A stretch of 64,000 bases of DNA from SAR92 clade bacterium H231 (GCA_025153775.1 JAOALC010000003.1:496001-560000), one strand, 5' to 3'. Shown: positions 37,256-48,538, counted from the stretch's first letter. Numbers and translations are program-made. Notes: a model not told the origin generated them from the sequence alone.

Positions 37256-37910
37256 ATGCCACGTGCAAACAGATACTTTATTCCTGGCCATGTATGGCAC
37301 ATCACCCATCGTTGCCATCGCAGCGAGTTCTTGTTGAAGTTTGCGCGTGATCGCAAGCGTTGGCGGCACTGGTTGTTTGAAGCAAAAAAACGGTTTGGTA
37401 AGGGATACTGGTCAAGAGGTTATCCCTAAAAGCATGCAGCTTATAGCGGGGCGAACCGCCCAGGAATACAACCAGCGGAAAAATCGAAAGGGCGTGTTTT
37501 GGGAGGATCGTTACCACGCAACCGCGATTGATAAAGAGGGTTGTCTTGCTCAGTGTCTGGTGTATATCGACATGAATAGGGTGAGGGCAGGTGTAGTTTC
37601 TCAGATGGAGCTATTGGGTATTAATAACCTGACACAATTGCAATCGGAACATCGACTTTGGGTCGAAGCTGAGTTGAAAAAAGACAGCGCGGCCAGGAAG
37701 CAATTATGGTCAGAGAGCTTGGCTGTCGTGAGTCAGGCGTATGTTCAAGGCGTTAAAGAGGCATTGGACGTGAGCGCAAAAGCGAGACAGATTGAAGGCC
37801 ATGAGGGGCTGTATAGGGTGAGAGAGCCAAGAGCCTTTTATACCTGTGATTTTGATGCCAAAAACAGTCGTTTAAGCAGCCATAGGCGTCTATTTTTGGA
37901 TAAAAACTAA
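37256..37910 (+). pseudogene. REP-associated tyrosine transposase (RAYT, Y1 family), deleted and frameshifted
   Basis: The first frame gives MPRANRYFIPGHVWHITHRC and HRSEFLLKFARDRKRWRHWL, then EAKKRFG; a second frame then gives VRDTGQEVIPKSMQLIAGRT, AQEYNQRKNRKGVFWEDRYH and the rest. In family members the two parts are joined by a segment with the HxH metal-binding motif (NHIHLL type). That segment is absent and the frame is shifted at about 37410. Without the histidine pair the enzyme cannot nick DNA, so the gene is dead. AGGAG precedes the ATG. Confidence 0.87.
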
Positions 37911-37931
37911 ATGAAATCAGGTGGTTGGTTG

Positions 37932-37942
37932 GGTCCGACCCC
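37932..37942 (+). repeat. REP-like inverted motif, right of transposase remnant
   Basis: GGTCCGACCCC, exact inverse of the left motif at 37139. It is followed directly by two tandem copies of CTAGCGTGGGC. The following bases up to the tRNA hold no gene that I can support. Confidence 0.65.
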
Positions 37943-38130
37943 TAGCGTGGGCCTAGCGTGGGCCATATCCAGTGAAGAGTACCTCTAAAGTATCTTCCCA
38001 GATACAGTAACAATCACAAGACATCAGCAGGCTCCCCCGCGCCCTAAGAACTCCTCAGCGTGACTACAAATGACTAGATGAGAACTAAAAAGCTCCTGTA
38101 GGCTAGTGCTTACAAGGGCTTTAAAGAGTA

Positions 38131-38150
38131 TTTGGTACCAGTGGTCGGAC
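38131..38150 (+). repeat. 20-bp copy of the tRNA-Leu 3' end (attachment-site-like)
   Basis: TTTGGTACCAGTGGTCGGAC is identical to 38301-38320, the last 18 bases of the tRNA-Leu gene plus two flanking bases, 170 bp away and in the same orientation. Such short copies of a tRNA end are typical of integration scars. No integrase gene is in the window. Confidence 0.7.
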
Positions 38151-38266
38151 AGATGATACCAGCCTTTAGGCTGCTATCACTTGCTGCGCAAGCGCCTGCG
38201 GCGTCCTAATTGCTGGCGCAATTGGTCGAACCGAGACTGTCGGTTCTCGCCGGCCATCAGATACAA

Positions 38267-38302
38267 ACAAAAAACCCCGCCTAACGGCAGGGTTTTGTTG
38301 TT
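38267..38302 (-). terminator. Terminator of tRNA-Leu
   Basis: On the minus strand, AAAACCCTGCC and GGCGGGGTTTT flank a GTTA loop and run into six T residues just after the tRNA 3' end. It is AT-flanked and symmetric, so it may also act on the plus strand. Confidence 0.8.
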
Positions 38303-38389
38303 TGGTACCAGTGGTCGGACTCGAACCGACACGCTTTTAAGGGCGGGGGATTTTGAATCCCCTGTGTCTACCAATTCCACCACACTGGC
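38303..38389 (-). tRNA. tRNA-Leu (anticodon CAA)
   Basis: Read on the minus strand, the 87-base gene begins GCCAGTGTGGTGGAATTGG and ends CACTGGTACCA, with CCA encoded. The acceptor stem GCCAGTG/CACTGGT has one G-U pair. The anticodon loop is GGATTCAAAATCC (anticodon CAA, reads UUG). A long variable arm follows, then the T-arm GTCGGTTCGAGTCCGAC. It lies next to queA, a common location in gammaproteobacteria. Confidence 0.97.
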
Positions 38390-38419
38390 ATTGCCTGCTC
38401 TGGAGCGGGCAGGGCGGGG

Positions 38420-38447
38420 ATTATAGCAGTGATCAATGATGGGTCAA
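38420..38447 (-). promoter_or_regulatory. Promoter of tRNA-Leu
   Basis: On the minus strand, TTGACC (38447-38442) and a perfect TATAAT (38425-38420) are 16 bp apart, 30 bp upstream of the mature tRNA 5' end. A GC-rich stretch follows the -10 box, as is usual for stringently controlled stable RNA promoters. Confidence 0.85.
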
Positions 38448-38551
38448 CTGATCTTGGTGGGTTTTGGTGTTAAATGGTTTGGTGTTTGGGCTCAATTTCT
38501 ATACCCTTGCGACCTCGGATAAATAAACGGTAGTCAACCAGATTTTTAGCT

Positions 38552-40736
<2,185 letters not shown>

Positions 40737-40788
40737 TTGGCCGGGGTTTAAATCGCTAATTCTGCCCCTATTTAACAACTAATCCCGC

Positions 40789-40794
40789 TATAAT
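40789..40794 (+). promoter_or_regulatory. Possible -10 box upstream of secD
   Basis: A perfect TATAAT lies 57 bases before the secD ATG in the 114-bp tgt-secD gap. No convincing -35 box is seen, so secDF may also be read through from queA-tgt. Confidence 0.35.
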
Positions 40795-40850
40795 GCGCGG
40801 CTAACCTTTTGCCTAGAGAGTTGGCGAATAATTAAAGGACCACCCAAGTC

Positions 40851-42698
40851 ATGCCAAACAAGTTTCCCCTATGGAAGAATCTGCTAGTTCTTCTGGTTAT
40901 CAGCTTCGGCTTTATCTACGCCGCGCCCAATCTGTACCCACCGGACCCAGCGATTCAGCTGTCTGGTCAGAGTGGCGCCATGGTTATCGATGAGGTGGTA
41001 CTGCAAAAGGTAGAGGGCGCTCTGGATGAGGCCGGTATCGAATATTTTGCTGGCGAAGCAGATGGCGAGAGCGCACTGATTCGACTGCGGGATATAGACC
41101 TGCAACTGCGGGCTAAAGAGATTATTCAGGCGGAGATGGGGGGTAACTATATTGTTGCTCTCAACCTGGCGCCCACCACCCCTGAATGGTTGAGTGATCT
41201 GGGCGGTCAGCCCATGAAGCTCGGCCTTGACCTCAGTGGCGGTGTGCACTTTTTGCTGGAAGTTGATTTAAATGCCGCCCTTGCTACTCGGCTTGAGAGT
41301 GACCTGCAAGATGTTAAATCGGCGCTGCGCGAGGAGCGTATTCGCTATCGCACCTTCGAATTAAAGGGTCAGCAGCTGATTGGTCAGTTTCGGGAAGCTG
41401 AGGAGGTTGATAGAGCCACCGCGTTGATTCGCGCCAATTACCGCGATCTGCAGCCCCAGTTTATTCAGGGTCAGAACCCCCTGTCTCTGGTACTGAAGCT
41501 CAGCGATATAGCAGCGGGTGATATTGAAGACAATGCTATCAAGCAAAACCTCACCTCTCTGCGTAACAGGGTCAATGAGTTAGGTGTCTCCGAGCCTCTG
41601 GTTTCTCGCCAGGGTAAAAATCGCATTGTGGTGGAGCTTCCCGGTGTGCAGGACACTGCAGAGGCTAAGCGTATTATCGGCAAAACTGCCAATCTAGAAT
41701 TTCGTCTGGAATCACTGGATAAAGCCGGTGAAAAATTTAAATTCCGCAATCCATCGGGCCAGGGCCCGGATGCCAGATTGCAAAATAAAGCCGTTATCAG
41801 CGGTGAGAACGTGACTGACGCCCGTGCCAGCTTTGATGAGAATGGTCGTCCCCAGGTAAATATTACTCTGGATGCTAAAGGTGGCTGGCAGATGGGTTAT
41901 GCAACCCGGGACAATATTGGTCGTCGTCTGGGAGTGCTGTTTATTGAATACAAAACTCGGCTGGACAAGTCGGTGGATGAGAATGGCGAAGTAGTGATTA
42001 CCGCTGTTCCCTTTGTAGAGAAGAATATTATCAGTCTGGCCACTATCCAGGCTCAGCTGGGTAAACAGTTCCGTATCACTGGTCTAGACGGCCAGCGAGA
42101 GTCCTCCGAGCTGGCGCTGCTGCTGCGTGCTGGCGCATTGGCTGCTCCTATGTATATTGTAGAAGAGCGCACCATTGGTCCATCGCTGGGTGCAGACAAT
42201 ATTGAGCTGGGCGTTAAGTCGGTCACCCTGGGTATGATGATGGTGCTGTTGTTTATGTTGGCGGTCTACAAAGGCTTTGGTGTCTTCGCCAATATAGCTC
42301 TAGCAATGAATCTGGTGCTGTTGGTGGCCTTTATGTCTCTGCTGGGCGCCACCCTGACACTGCCAGGTATTGCAGGCATAGTGTTGACTGTAGGTATGGC
42401 TGTAGATGCCAATGTGTTGATTTTCTCGCGAATTCGCGAGGAGCTGGCCTCTGGCTCATCAATCCAGGGAGCCATAAGTTCAGGCTATGATCGTGCCTTT
42501 GTCTCTATTCTGGATGCCAATATCACTACATTGATTGTGGCGCTTATTTTGTTCCTGATTGGCTCTGGCCCAGTTCAGGGTTTTGCGGTGACTCTGTCGA
42601 TTGGTATTTTGACATCCATGTTCACCTCCATTGTGATGACTCGCGGGTTTGTTAACCTGATTATCGGTGGTCGCAAAATCGAAAAGCTTTGGATTTAA
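40851..42698 (+). CDS. secD: Protein translocase subunit SecD
   Basis: SecD is an RND-type membrane protein that with SecF uses the proton gradient to help Sec-dependent export. The 615-residue sequence has a first membrane helix (LLVLLVISFGFIYAAPNLYP), the long periplasmic P1 region, the LGLDLSGGVHFLLEVD motif, and a C-terminal five-helix bundle with GMAVDANVLIFSRIREEL. yajC usually lies between tgt and secD but is absent here. Confidence 0.97.
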   Translation: MPNKFPLWKNLLVLLVISFGFIYAAPNLYPPDPAIQLSGQSGAMVIDEVVLQKVEGALDEAGIEYFAGEADGESALIRLRDIDLQLRAKEIIQAEMGGNYIVALNLAPTTPEWLSDLGGQPMKLGLDLSGGVHFLLEVDLNAALATRLESDLQDVKSALREERIRYRTFELKGQQLIGQFREAEEVDRATALIRANYRDLQPQFIQGQNPLSLVLKLSDIAAGDIEDNAIKQNLTSLRNRVNELGVSEPLVSRQGKNRIVVELPGVQDTAEAKRIIGKTANLEFRLESLDKAGEKFKFRNPSGQGPDARLQNKAVISGENVTDARASFDENGRPQVNITLDAKGGWQMGYATRDNIGRRLGVLFIEYKTRLDKSVDENGEVVITAVPFVEKNIISLATIQAQLGKQFRITGLDGQRESSELALLLRAGALAAPMYIVEERTIGPSLGADNIELGVKSVTLGMMMVLLFMLAVYKGFGVFANIALAMNLVLLVAFMSLLGATLTLPGIAGIVLTVGMAVDANVLIFSRIREELASGSSIQGAISSGYDRAFVSILDANITTLIVALILFLIGSGPVQGFAVTLSIGILTSMFTSIVMTRGFVNLIIGGRKIEKLWI

Positions 42699-42708
42699 GG
42701 AGAGCATC

Positions 42709-43623
42709 ATGAGCCAACTAAAAGTGTATAACTTTATGGGTATCCGCCGATATGCGGTGGTTTTTTCAGCGTTGATGCTGATAGTTTCCTCGCTGTCGCT
42801 CTATACCCAGGGGCTGGTTTTGGGGCTGGACTTTTCTGGTGGCACTCAGATTGAAGTGGGTTATGAGCAGCCAGCAAATGTAGCTGAGCTGCGTACTAAG
42901 CTTGAGACAGCGGGTTTTGACAGCCCAGTGGTGATTCATTTTGGCGCCGAGACTGATGTGCTGATTCGCATGCAAGGGGAGCCAGATCAAGGCTTGGCTG
43001 AGCGTGTTTACAATGTACTGCAGGTCGATGGTGAAAAAGTCGAGTTGCGCCGGGTAGATTTTGTCGGCCCTCAAATCGGTGAGGAGCTGCGGGACGACGG
43101 TGGTCTGGGAATGTTAACAGCACTGGCTCTGGTGATGCTCTATGTGGCCATTAGGTTCCAGCTTAAGTTCTCGATTGGCGCCGTGTTGGCCCTTGGCCAC
43201 GATGTGATTATTACCCTGGGGGTATTCTCATTGGCGCGCTTAGAGTTTGACCTAACTGTGTTGGCAGCCATTTTGGCGGTGGTGGGTTATTCCCTCAATG
43301 ATACCATCGTTGTCTCGGACCGCATTCGCGAAAATTTCCGCAAAATACGCAAGGCAACGCCTGTTGAAGTGATTAACGAGTCCCTGTCTCAGACATTGTG
43401 GCGAACTATCAATACTTCGGTCACCACCCTGCTGGTACTTTTGGCGCTGTTTTTTATCGGAGGAGAGCTTATTCATAACTTTGCCATAGCTCTGATGATT
43501 GGTGTTGGCATAGGTACTTACTCCTCTATCTATGTGGCTGCCACTGTAATGCTTGCTATGGACGTTGATCGTGAGGATCTGCTGGAGCCCGTAGAAGGTG
43601 AGCTGGTTGATGACCTGCCCTAG
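42709..43623 (+). CDS. secF: Protein translocase subunit SecF
   Basis: The 304-residue partner of SecD has the first helix, LGLDFSGGTQIEVGYEQP, and a membrane domain with VVGYSLNDTIVVSDRIRENF and TSVTTLLVLLALFFIGG. The frame is open upstream into secD, but the ATG at 42709 has AAGGAGAG upstream and gives the standard start SQLKVYNFMGIRRYAVV. It is 10 bases after secD and followed by a terminator. Confidence 0.96.
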   Translation: MSQLKVYNFMGIRRYAVVFSALMLIVSSLSLYTQGLVLGLDFSGGTQIEVGYEQPANVAELRTKLETAGFDSPVVIHFGAETDVLIRMQGEPDQGLAERVYNVLQVDGEKVELRRVDFVGPQIGEELRDDGGLGMLTALALVMLYVAIRFQLKFSIGAVLALGHDVIITLGVFSLARLEFDLTVLAAILAVVGYSLNDTIVVSDRIRENFRKIRKATPVEVINESLSQTLWRTINTSVTTLLVLLALFFIGGELIHNFAIALMIGVGIGTYSSIYVAATVMLAMDVDREDLLEPVEGELVDDLP

Positions 43624-43652
43624 GCAAGTCCAATAAGTGATAAGTGATATAA

Positions 43653-43682
43653 AAGAGTCCTACCCAAGGGCTCTTTTTTTTG
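43653..43682 (+). terminator. Rho-independent terminator after secF
   Basis: AAGAGTCCT pairs with AGGGCTCTT (one T-G pair) around ACCCA, followed by a run of T residues. Confidence 0.88.
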
Positions 43683-43744
43683 AGTATGCTGTTCCCAAAG
43701 TAATTTAAATAACAGATTGATAACAATAATAATTGGGGTTACAT

Positions 43745-45055
43745 ATGAGAGTATTTCAACGCTGTTTACCAGTGATTATCTGGGCGCTAGTCAGTGGCAA
43801 CACCATTGCGGCAGAGGCCAAAAATAATAAGCCGATGCAGGGGGTGCCCCCAACGCGAGACTCCCAGGTAACCATGAAAAACTACCGTGACTATCCGGCC
43901 AATCGCTGGGCGTTTCGCAATGCAGGGGCGCCACTCAATGTGGTCATGATTCCCCGAGAGGGTCAGATTGTGCCTTTGCCAGGGCCAACAGCGCCTCAGC
44001 TTGGCCAGTTTGAGATAACTGACCTGGCGGGTAATCAGCTGGAGTTTGATGCGGCCTTTGAGAGCAGCTATGCGGATGGAGTAGCAGTGGTGCAGGGCAG
44101 TACTCTATTGCATGAAACTTATTTTGGTGACTTTTCCCAGCATGCGCAGCATATTTGGTTTTCTATGAGTAAGTCTCTGGCCAGTGCGGCCTTTGGGCTG
44201 TTGGTGGCTGAGGACAGGGTTGATTTGCAGGCCTCTCCCGCAGACTATATCCCTGAACTTGCCGGCAGCGGATTTGAGCCTGTAACCATACAGCAGGTTT
44301 TGGATCATGCCACCTCGCTGGACTTCCACGAAACCTACACCAATCCGGATTCCGACTTTTTCCGCTACTATGCTCCAGCTTTGAATTTGGGGTGGCTGCC
44401 CGGGTCTGCTGATCTGCAGCCGGAAGCCGCAGAAATTTATGGTGTGCATGACTTTTTAGGTCGCTTTATTAAAGCCGACCCTGCACGCAGCCCAGGGGAC
44501 AACTTTGATTACAACTCCAGTAATGCAGACCTGCTGGGCTGGCTGATTGCCAGAATTAGCGGCCAGCCATTTCAGGATTATATACAGCAGAATATCTGGG
44601 CAAAATTAGGCGCAGAGCACGATGCCTATATAGCGGTAGATCGGGCCTATATGCCAGCCGTGACCGGAGGTATGAATAGCACGCTGAGAGACGCGCTGCG
44701 CTTTGGAATCATGATTAAAGACCGCGGAGTTTTTAATGGCCAAAAAGTTATCCCAGCAAGCTGGATTGACCAAACTCTGCAGGTCAGTGAGCGGCTGGAG
44801 ACCAATATGCGCAATAACAGCAAATATCAAGCTGACGCCTGGCAGGCCTACCATAATATGTGGTGGATTTTAGATGCAGAGGCGGGAGAGTACTGTGCGG
44901 TGGGCATTCATGGGCAGGTGATTTATATCAATCGCAAGGCAGATACGGTGATGGCCTGGTTCTCCAGTCAGCCCGGCGCCTCTGCAGCCAATAACCCCGA
45001 TTTTCGCGTCAAGCTAAATGCAGCCCGGCAATTGGCCGCTTCACTGGGCCAATAG
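43745..45055 (+). CDS. Exported serine beta-lactamase-fold hydrolase
   Basis: This 436-residue protein has a signal peptide (MRVFQRCLPVIIWALVSGNT, then IAA) and a class C beta-lactamase-like fold. SxxK is in FSMSKSLASAAFG, the YxN-type motif in FDYNSSNADLLGWL, and the third motif is probably GIHGQVIYIN. The group contains 6-aminohexanoate-dimer hydrolase-like and esterase enzymes. It stands alone after the secF terminator. The substrate is unknown; the protein acts in the periplasm or outside the cell. Confidence 0.87.
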   Translation: MRVFQRCLPVIIWALVSGNTIAAEAKNNKPMQGVPPTRDSQVTMKNYRDYPANRWAFRNAGAPLNVVMIPREGQIVPLPGPTAPQLGQFEITDLAGNQLEFDAAFESSYADGVAVVQGSTLLHETYFGDFSQHAQHIWFSMSKSLASAAFGLLVAEDRVDLQASPADYIPELAGSGFEPVTIQQVLDHATSLDFHETYTNPDSDFFRYYAPALNLGWLPGSADLQPEAAEIYGVHDFLGRFIKADPARSPGDNFDYNSSNADLLGWLIARISGQPFQDYIQQNIWAKLGAEHDAYIAVDRAYMPAVTGGMNSTLRDALRFGIMIKDRGVFNGQKVIPASWIDQTLQVSERLETNMRNNSKYQADAWQAYHNMWWILDAEAGEYCAVGIHGQVIYINRKADTVMAWFSSQPGASAANNPDFRVKLNAARQLAASLGQ

Positions 45056-45260
45056 CCTGTGGCGGCCATCCAGAGGGTAAAGCTCAGATAGAGGGTTTTG
45101 TGCTACCTTTATACTTGGTATTTGGTTGTCACAACAGGGGGAATAGGGGCATTGGCTGACCACGAGAAGACCAATTATCCCGCCCTGAGCCTATTTATTG
45201 ATAGGCTCAGTCAAATAGCTAGTTATGGAAGATTGCATAAATGTCACGTACGATGAACCT

Positions 45261-45935
45261 ATGATCACACCCCTTAAACACCTGGCTAGGCAACTTTTGC
45301 CCGCTAGCCTCCTGCTGTCGTCTGTATTTCTGTCGGGCTGCTCTTTGCTATTGCCCCAGCAACAGGGCAGCGACTCATGCACAGCGCCCGAGATTGTTGA
45401 TTTACCTGCCAAAATACCCCCTGAGCAACTCCAGTGCCCCGAGCCTCGGGTGATTGAGAAGCTAGTGACTAAAATTGTTGCTCCCGAGCTGCCACCTATG
45501 GCGACTACAGCCGGTAAGCTGCATCTGCCTATTGTGGGGGCGGTTGAGCTGGTACATATTGAGTCCGCTGATATAAAACTAGAAGCGCGAATAGATACAG
45601 GTGCTGAAACCACGTCTATTCATGCCGAAGATATTCAGCTAATCGAGAAAGATGGCCGCAGATATGTGCGTTTTGTGCTGATTGATCCAGCCAGGGGAGA
45701 GCGGGTACAGCAAGAGTTGCGGCTGCGCAGACGAGTGCTTATCAAACAGAGCTACGGGCCCGATGAAAGACGCTATGTGGTGCGCATGTGGCTGACCCTG
45801 GGTAATACTCGCTCAAGGGTTGATGTCAATCTGTCAGATCGTACCAATTTTCAGTATCCACTGCTGATCGGGCGCAATTTTCTAACCGATAGCCTCATTG
45901 TTGATGTCAGCAGACATCATACGATCATAAATTAG
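45261..45935 (+). CDS. Retropepsin-like aspartic peptidase lipoprotein (Zn_protease/PF05618 family)
   Basis: The protein has a lipoprotein signal (LLPASLLLSSVFLSGCSLLL, Cys in LSGC), a Pro-rich linker and a C-terminal retropepsin-like domain with the D-T-G active-site motif in EARIDTGAETTSIHAEDI and the second strand IGRNFLTDSLIVDVS. The family is annotated as 'ATP-dependent zinc protease', but the motif is that of an aspartic peptidase. An ATG 12 codons earlier (45225) is equally open; I prefer 45261 for the signal peptide. It leads a three-gene operon with a 7TM protein and an ATP-grasp ligase. Confidence 0.82.
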   Translation: MITPLKHLARQLLPASLLLSSVFLSGCSLLLPQQQGSDSCTAPEIVDLPAKIPPEQLQCPEPRVIEKLVTKIVAPELPPMATTAGKLHLPIVGAVELVHIESADIKLEARIDTGAETTSIHAEDIQLIEKDGRRYVRFVLIDPARGERVQQELRLRRRVLIKQSYGPDERRYVVRMWLTLGNTRSRVDVNLSDRTNFQYPLLIGRNFLTDSLIVDVSRHHTIIN

Positions 45936-45946
45936 CGGGAATCAGC

Positions 45947-47542
45947 ATGTTTTCCACCAGAGTTCAGGCGATTCTTGTAGCCTCCATGTTGATCGGGCTG
46001 GGTCTAGGACTCACTCTCTACAAAGCAATTAGCTTGGGTTTTCCCCTGCTGCCGGGAGAATATCGCGACGTCTGGACTCTGGAGTCCAAGATTAACTTTG
46101 AACCCTCAGCAAAGGGCCCAGTAGAGATTGAGTTGCGGCTGCCTGAGATGCTGACGGGATGGACCGCTGCTGATGAGCACTTTGCCTCCTCTGGTTTCGG
46201 CTTTGCGGTGATTGATGGGCCTGCAGAGACGATGGCAGGTGCCGAGAATGCTGAGATTGCTGAGAGTTCAGGGCAAAAACTGACTGAGACCGATCGTCGT
46301 GCCCGCTGGACTAGACAGCAATTGGAGCGCCCAACAACCCTCTATTACAAGTTACAGATTTATCGCTCGGTCGAGCCTCAGCCCCTACCTGCTATTGTCC
46401 CCCCAATAGTGCCGCCGCCCCTCTTAGAAGAGGACCAGTTAGCGGCAATGGAGCGGCTAGTAGCCAAACTGGACTCAGTATCATCTGGCCCAGAGAGTTT
46501 TACTGGCCTTTTAATACAGGAAATTAACAGCCAGTCACCGGATCAGGACACGCTATTTCTGCTCAGTTCCTACAGAGAAGACTCTGCAGTGGTGATATTG
46601 GATGTGCTGGCATATAGAGGGATTTCCGCCATCAGAGTGCGCGGCATTGTGCTGGAGGATGGCCGTCGTCGCCAGACTCTGAGCTCCCTTATTGAAATTC
46701 ATGGAGCTGAGAGCTCTATTGTTTTTAACCCGAAAACTGCAGCTACTGGATTGCCAGATAATTTCTTTGTTTGGCAGCGCGGTGACAGCGCTATTCTCAA
46801 TGTTATGGGCGGGCGTAATTCTAGTCTGGAATTTGCTTTGGTCAGCAACAGATTGCCGGCCAAGACATTGATTGGCATGGGTCAGGCTTCCCCGGAGATA
46901 GACTTTTTGGATTTCTCTATCTACGCATTGCCCGTTGAGCAGCAGGGTATTTTTAAGGGGCTGCTGCTAATACCTGTGGCGGCACTGATTGTAGTGTTAA
47001 TGAGAATACTGGTGGGGGTGCGCACCTCCGGTACCTTTATGCCGGTATTGCTGGCCCTGGCATTTATTCAAACCACCCTGGTGGTTGGCCTAATGATATT
47101 TATTGCCCTGCTGGGTATTGGCCTGTGGATTCGGTCCTATTTAAGTCATCTCAATCTACTGCTTGTGTCGCGAGTGGCTGCAGTGATCATTGTAGTGATT
47201 CTGTTAATGGCGATACTGGCGGTGATCAGTTACAAACTGGGTTTGGATCAGGCTCTAACGGTGACCTTTTTTCCTACAGTTATTGTTGCCTGGACCATTG
47301 AGCGCATGTCTATCCTTTGGGAGGAAGAGGGCGGTTATGAGGTCTTGGTGCAGGGTAGTGGCAGCCTGATTGTGGCGGTGATGGCCTATTTAACTATGTC
47401 CAATGCTGTAGTGGCTCATCTAACATTCAATTTCCCCGAGTTAATGCTGAGTCTGCTGGGGGTTATTTTGCTGCTGGGTAAATACACTGGCTTCCGACTC
47501 TCCGAGTTATATCGCTTTCGCGATATGGGTCGCCTGAAGTGA
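45947..47542 (+). CDS. Inactive transglutaminase-like protein with 7TM domain
   Basis: The 531-residue protein has an N-terminal membrane anchor (ILVASMLIGLGLGLTLY), a periplasmic transglutaminase-like region without an obvious Cys-His-Asp triad (about 30-310), and seven hydrophobic helices from about residue 340 to the end (IPVAALIVVLMRILVGVRTS, then GTFMPVLLALAF). This matches the Transglut_i_TM/7TM_transglut family. The gene lies 11 bases after the retropepsin gene and its stop overlaps the ligase start by 4 bases, so the three products probably work as a unit. Confidence 0.85.
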   Translation: MFSTRVQAILVASMLIGLGLGLTLYKAISLGFPLLPGEYRDVWTLESKINFEPSAKGPVEIELRLPEMLTGWTAADEHFASSGFGFAVIDGPAETMAGAENAEIAESSGQKLTETDRRARWTRQQLERPTTLYYKLQIYRSVEPQPLPAIVPPIVPPPLLEEDQLAAMERLVAKLDSVSSGPESFTGLLIQEINSQSPDQDTLFLLSSYREDSAVVILDVLAYRGISAIRVRGIVLEDGRRRQTLSSLIEIHGAESSIVFNPKTAATGLPDNFFVWQRGDSAILNVMGGRNSSLEFALVSNRLPAKTLIGMGQASPEIDFLDFSIYALPVEQQGIFKGLLLIPVAALIVVLMRILVGVRTSGTFMPVLLALAFIQTTLVVGLMIFIALLGIGLWIRSYLSHLNLLLVSRVAAVIIVVILLMAILAVISYKLGLDQALTVTFFPTVIVAWTIERMSILWEEEGGYEVLVQGSGSLIVAVMAYLTMSNAVVAHLTFNFPELMLSLLGVILLLGKYTGFRLSELYRFRDMGRLK

Positions 47543-48519
47543 TCCGTCTGGTATCTCCAGCCAGACTGCGCGAGCTTGGTATTCTGGGTATGAATCGCCG
47601 CAATATTAGTTTTATAGGTACCCATAACAGGCGCAAAAATTATCGCCTGGCGGACAATAAGCTGGCGACAAAAAGTGCTGCCCTCAGTCGCGGCCTGCCA
47701 GTGCCAAAACTCTATGGCACTATTGAGTCCCAGTCGCAGATAAAGTCCATGGCTGCTCAGTTGGCAGACAAACCCAGTTTTGTTATCAAGCCTGCGCAGG
47801 GTAGTGGCGGCAAAGGCATTCTGGTAGTTACCGGGCGCGCCGATGGGCTGTTTGTAAAGTCCAGTGGGCTAGTCATAGATGAGCGTGAAATCCAAAAGCA
47901 TACATCCAATATTCTCGCTGGACTCTATAGCCTGGGAGGTCGCAACGATAGCGCCATGGTTGAGGCTCTGATCGATTTTGACCCCAGGTTGCAGGACTAT
48001 AGCGTAGAGGGTGTGCCTGATATTCGCATTATTGTTTTCCGCGGTGTACCAGTGATGGCGATGATGCGCTGTGCTACCCATGCTTCGGATGGCAAAGCCA
48101 ATCTGCACCAGGGAGCTGTGGGAGTGGGCCTGGATATAGGCACTGGGCAAAGTTTGCATGCAGTGCAGTACAACAGAATTATTAATCAGCACCCGGACAG
48201 CGGCAAAGGTTTCGCTGATTTAGCCATTCCCCATTGGCACCAGGTGCTGGACCTGGCTGCCAGTTGTGCCAGTATGACTGGGTTGGGTTATCTGGGTGCC
48301 GATATTGTTTTGGATCTACAGGGTGGGCCCATGTTGCTGGAGTTAAATGCGCGACCCGGGTTGGCAATACAGGTTGCCAACCAGGCGGGACTCAGATGGC
48401 GACTTGCTGCCGCAGCAGAAATTGCCGACCGCACCACAGATCAGGCTGAGAAAATACAATGGGCCTGTGAGCAGTTTACTCGCGAGCCTGCGGGCCAACT
48501 GGACCTTGTTATCAACTAG
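47539..48519 (+). CDS. ATP-grasp alpha-L-glutamate ligase-like protein
   Basis: The 326-residue cytoplasmic protein starts at GTG, overlapping the 7TM gene. ATP-grasp motifs are SFVIKPAQGSGGKGILVVTG, DIRIIVFRGVPVMAMMR and MLLELNARPGLAIQVAN. It belongs to the RimK-like group that links an amino acid (often glutamate) to a carboxylate. The acceptor is unknown. The retropepsin/7TM/ligase set is widespread in gammaproteobacteria and is thought to modify an envelope substrate; a function cannot be read from the sequence. Confidence 0.87.
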   Translation: MIRLVSPARLRELGILGMNRRNISFIGTHNRRKNYRLADNKLATKSAALSRGLPVPKLYGTIESQSQIKSMAAQLADKPSFVIKPAQGSGGKGILVVTGRADGLFVKSSGLVIDEREIQKHTSNILAGLYSLGGRNDSAMVEALIDFDPRLQDYSVEGVPDIRIIVFRGVPVMAMMRCATHASDGKANLHQGAVGVGLDIGTGQSLHAVQYNRIINQHPDSGKGFADLAIPHWHQVLDLAASCASMTGLGYLGADIVLDLQGGPMLLELNARPGLAIQVANQAGLRWRLAAAAEIADRTTDQAEKIQWACEQFTREPAGQLDLVIN

Positions 48520-48538
48520 GCTGTTGCAAGCAATCCCG

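Noticed and set aside
38177-38426. Open frames over the tRNA-Leu gene on both strands
   Set aside because: They translate the tRNA and its promoter; typical false frames at tRNA loci.
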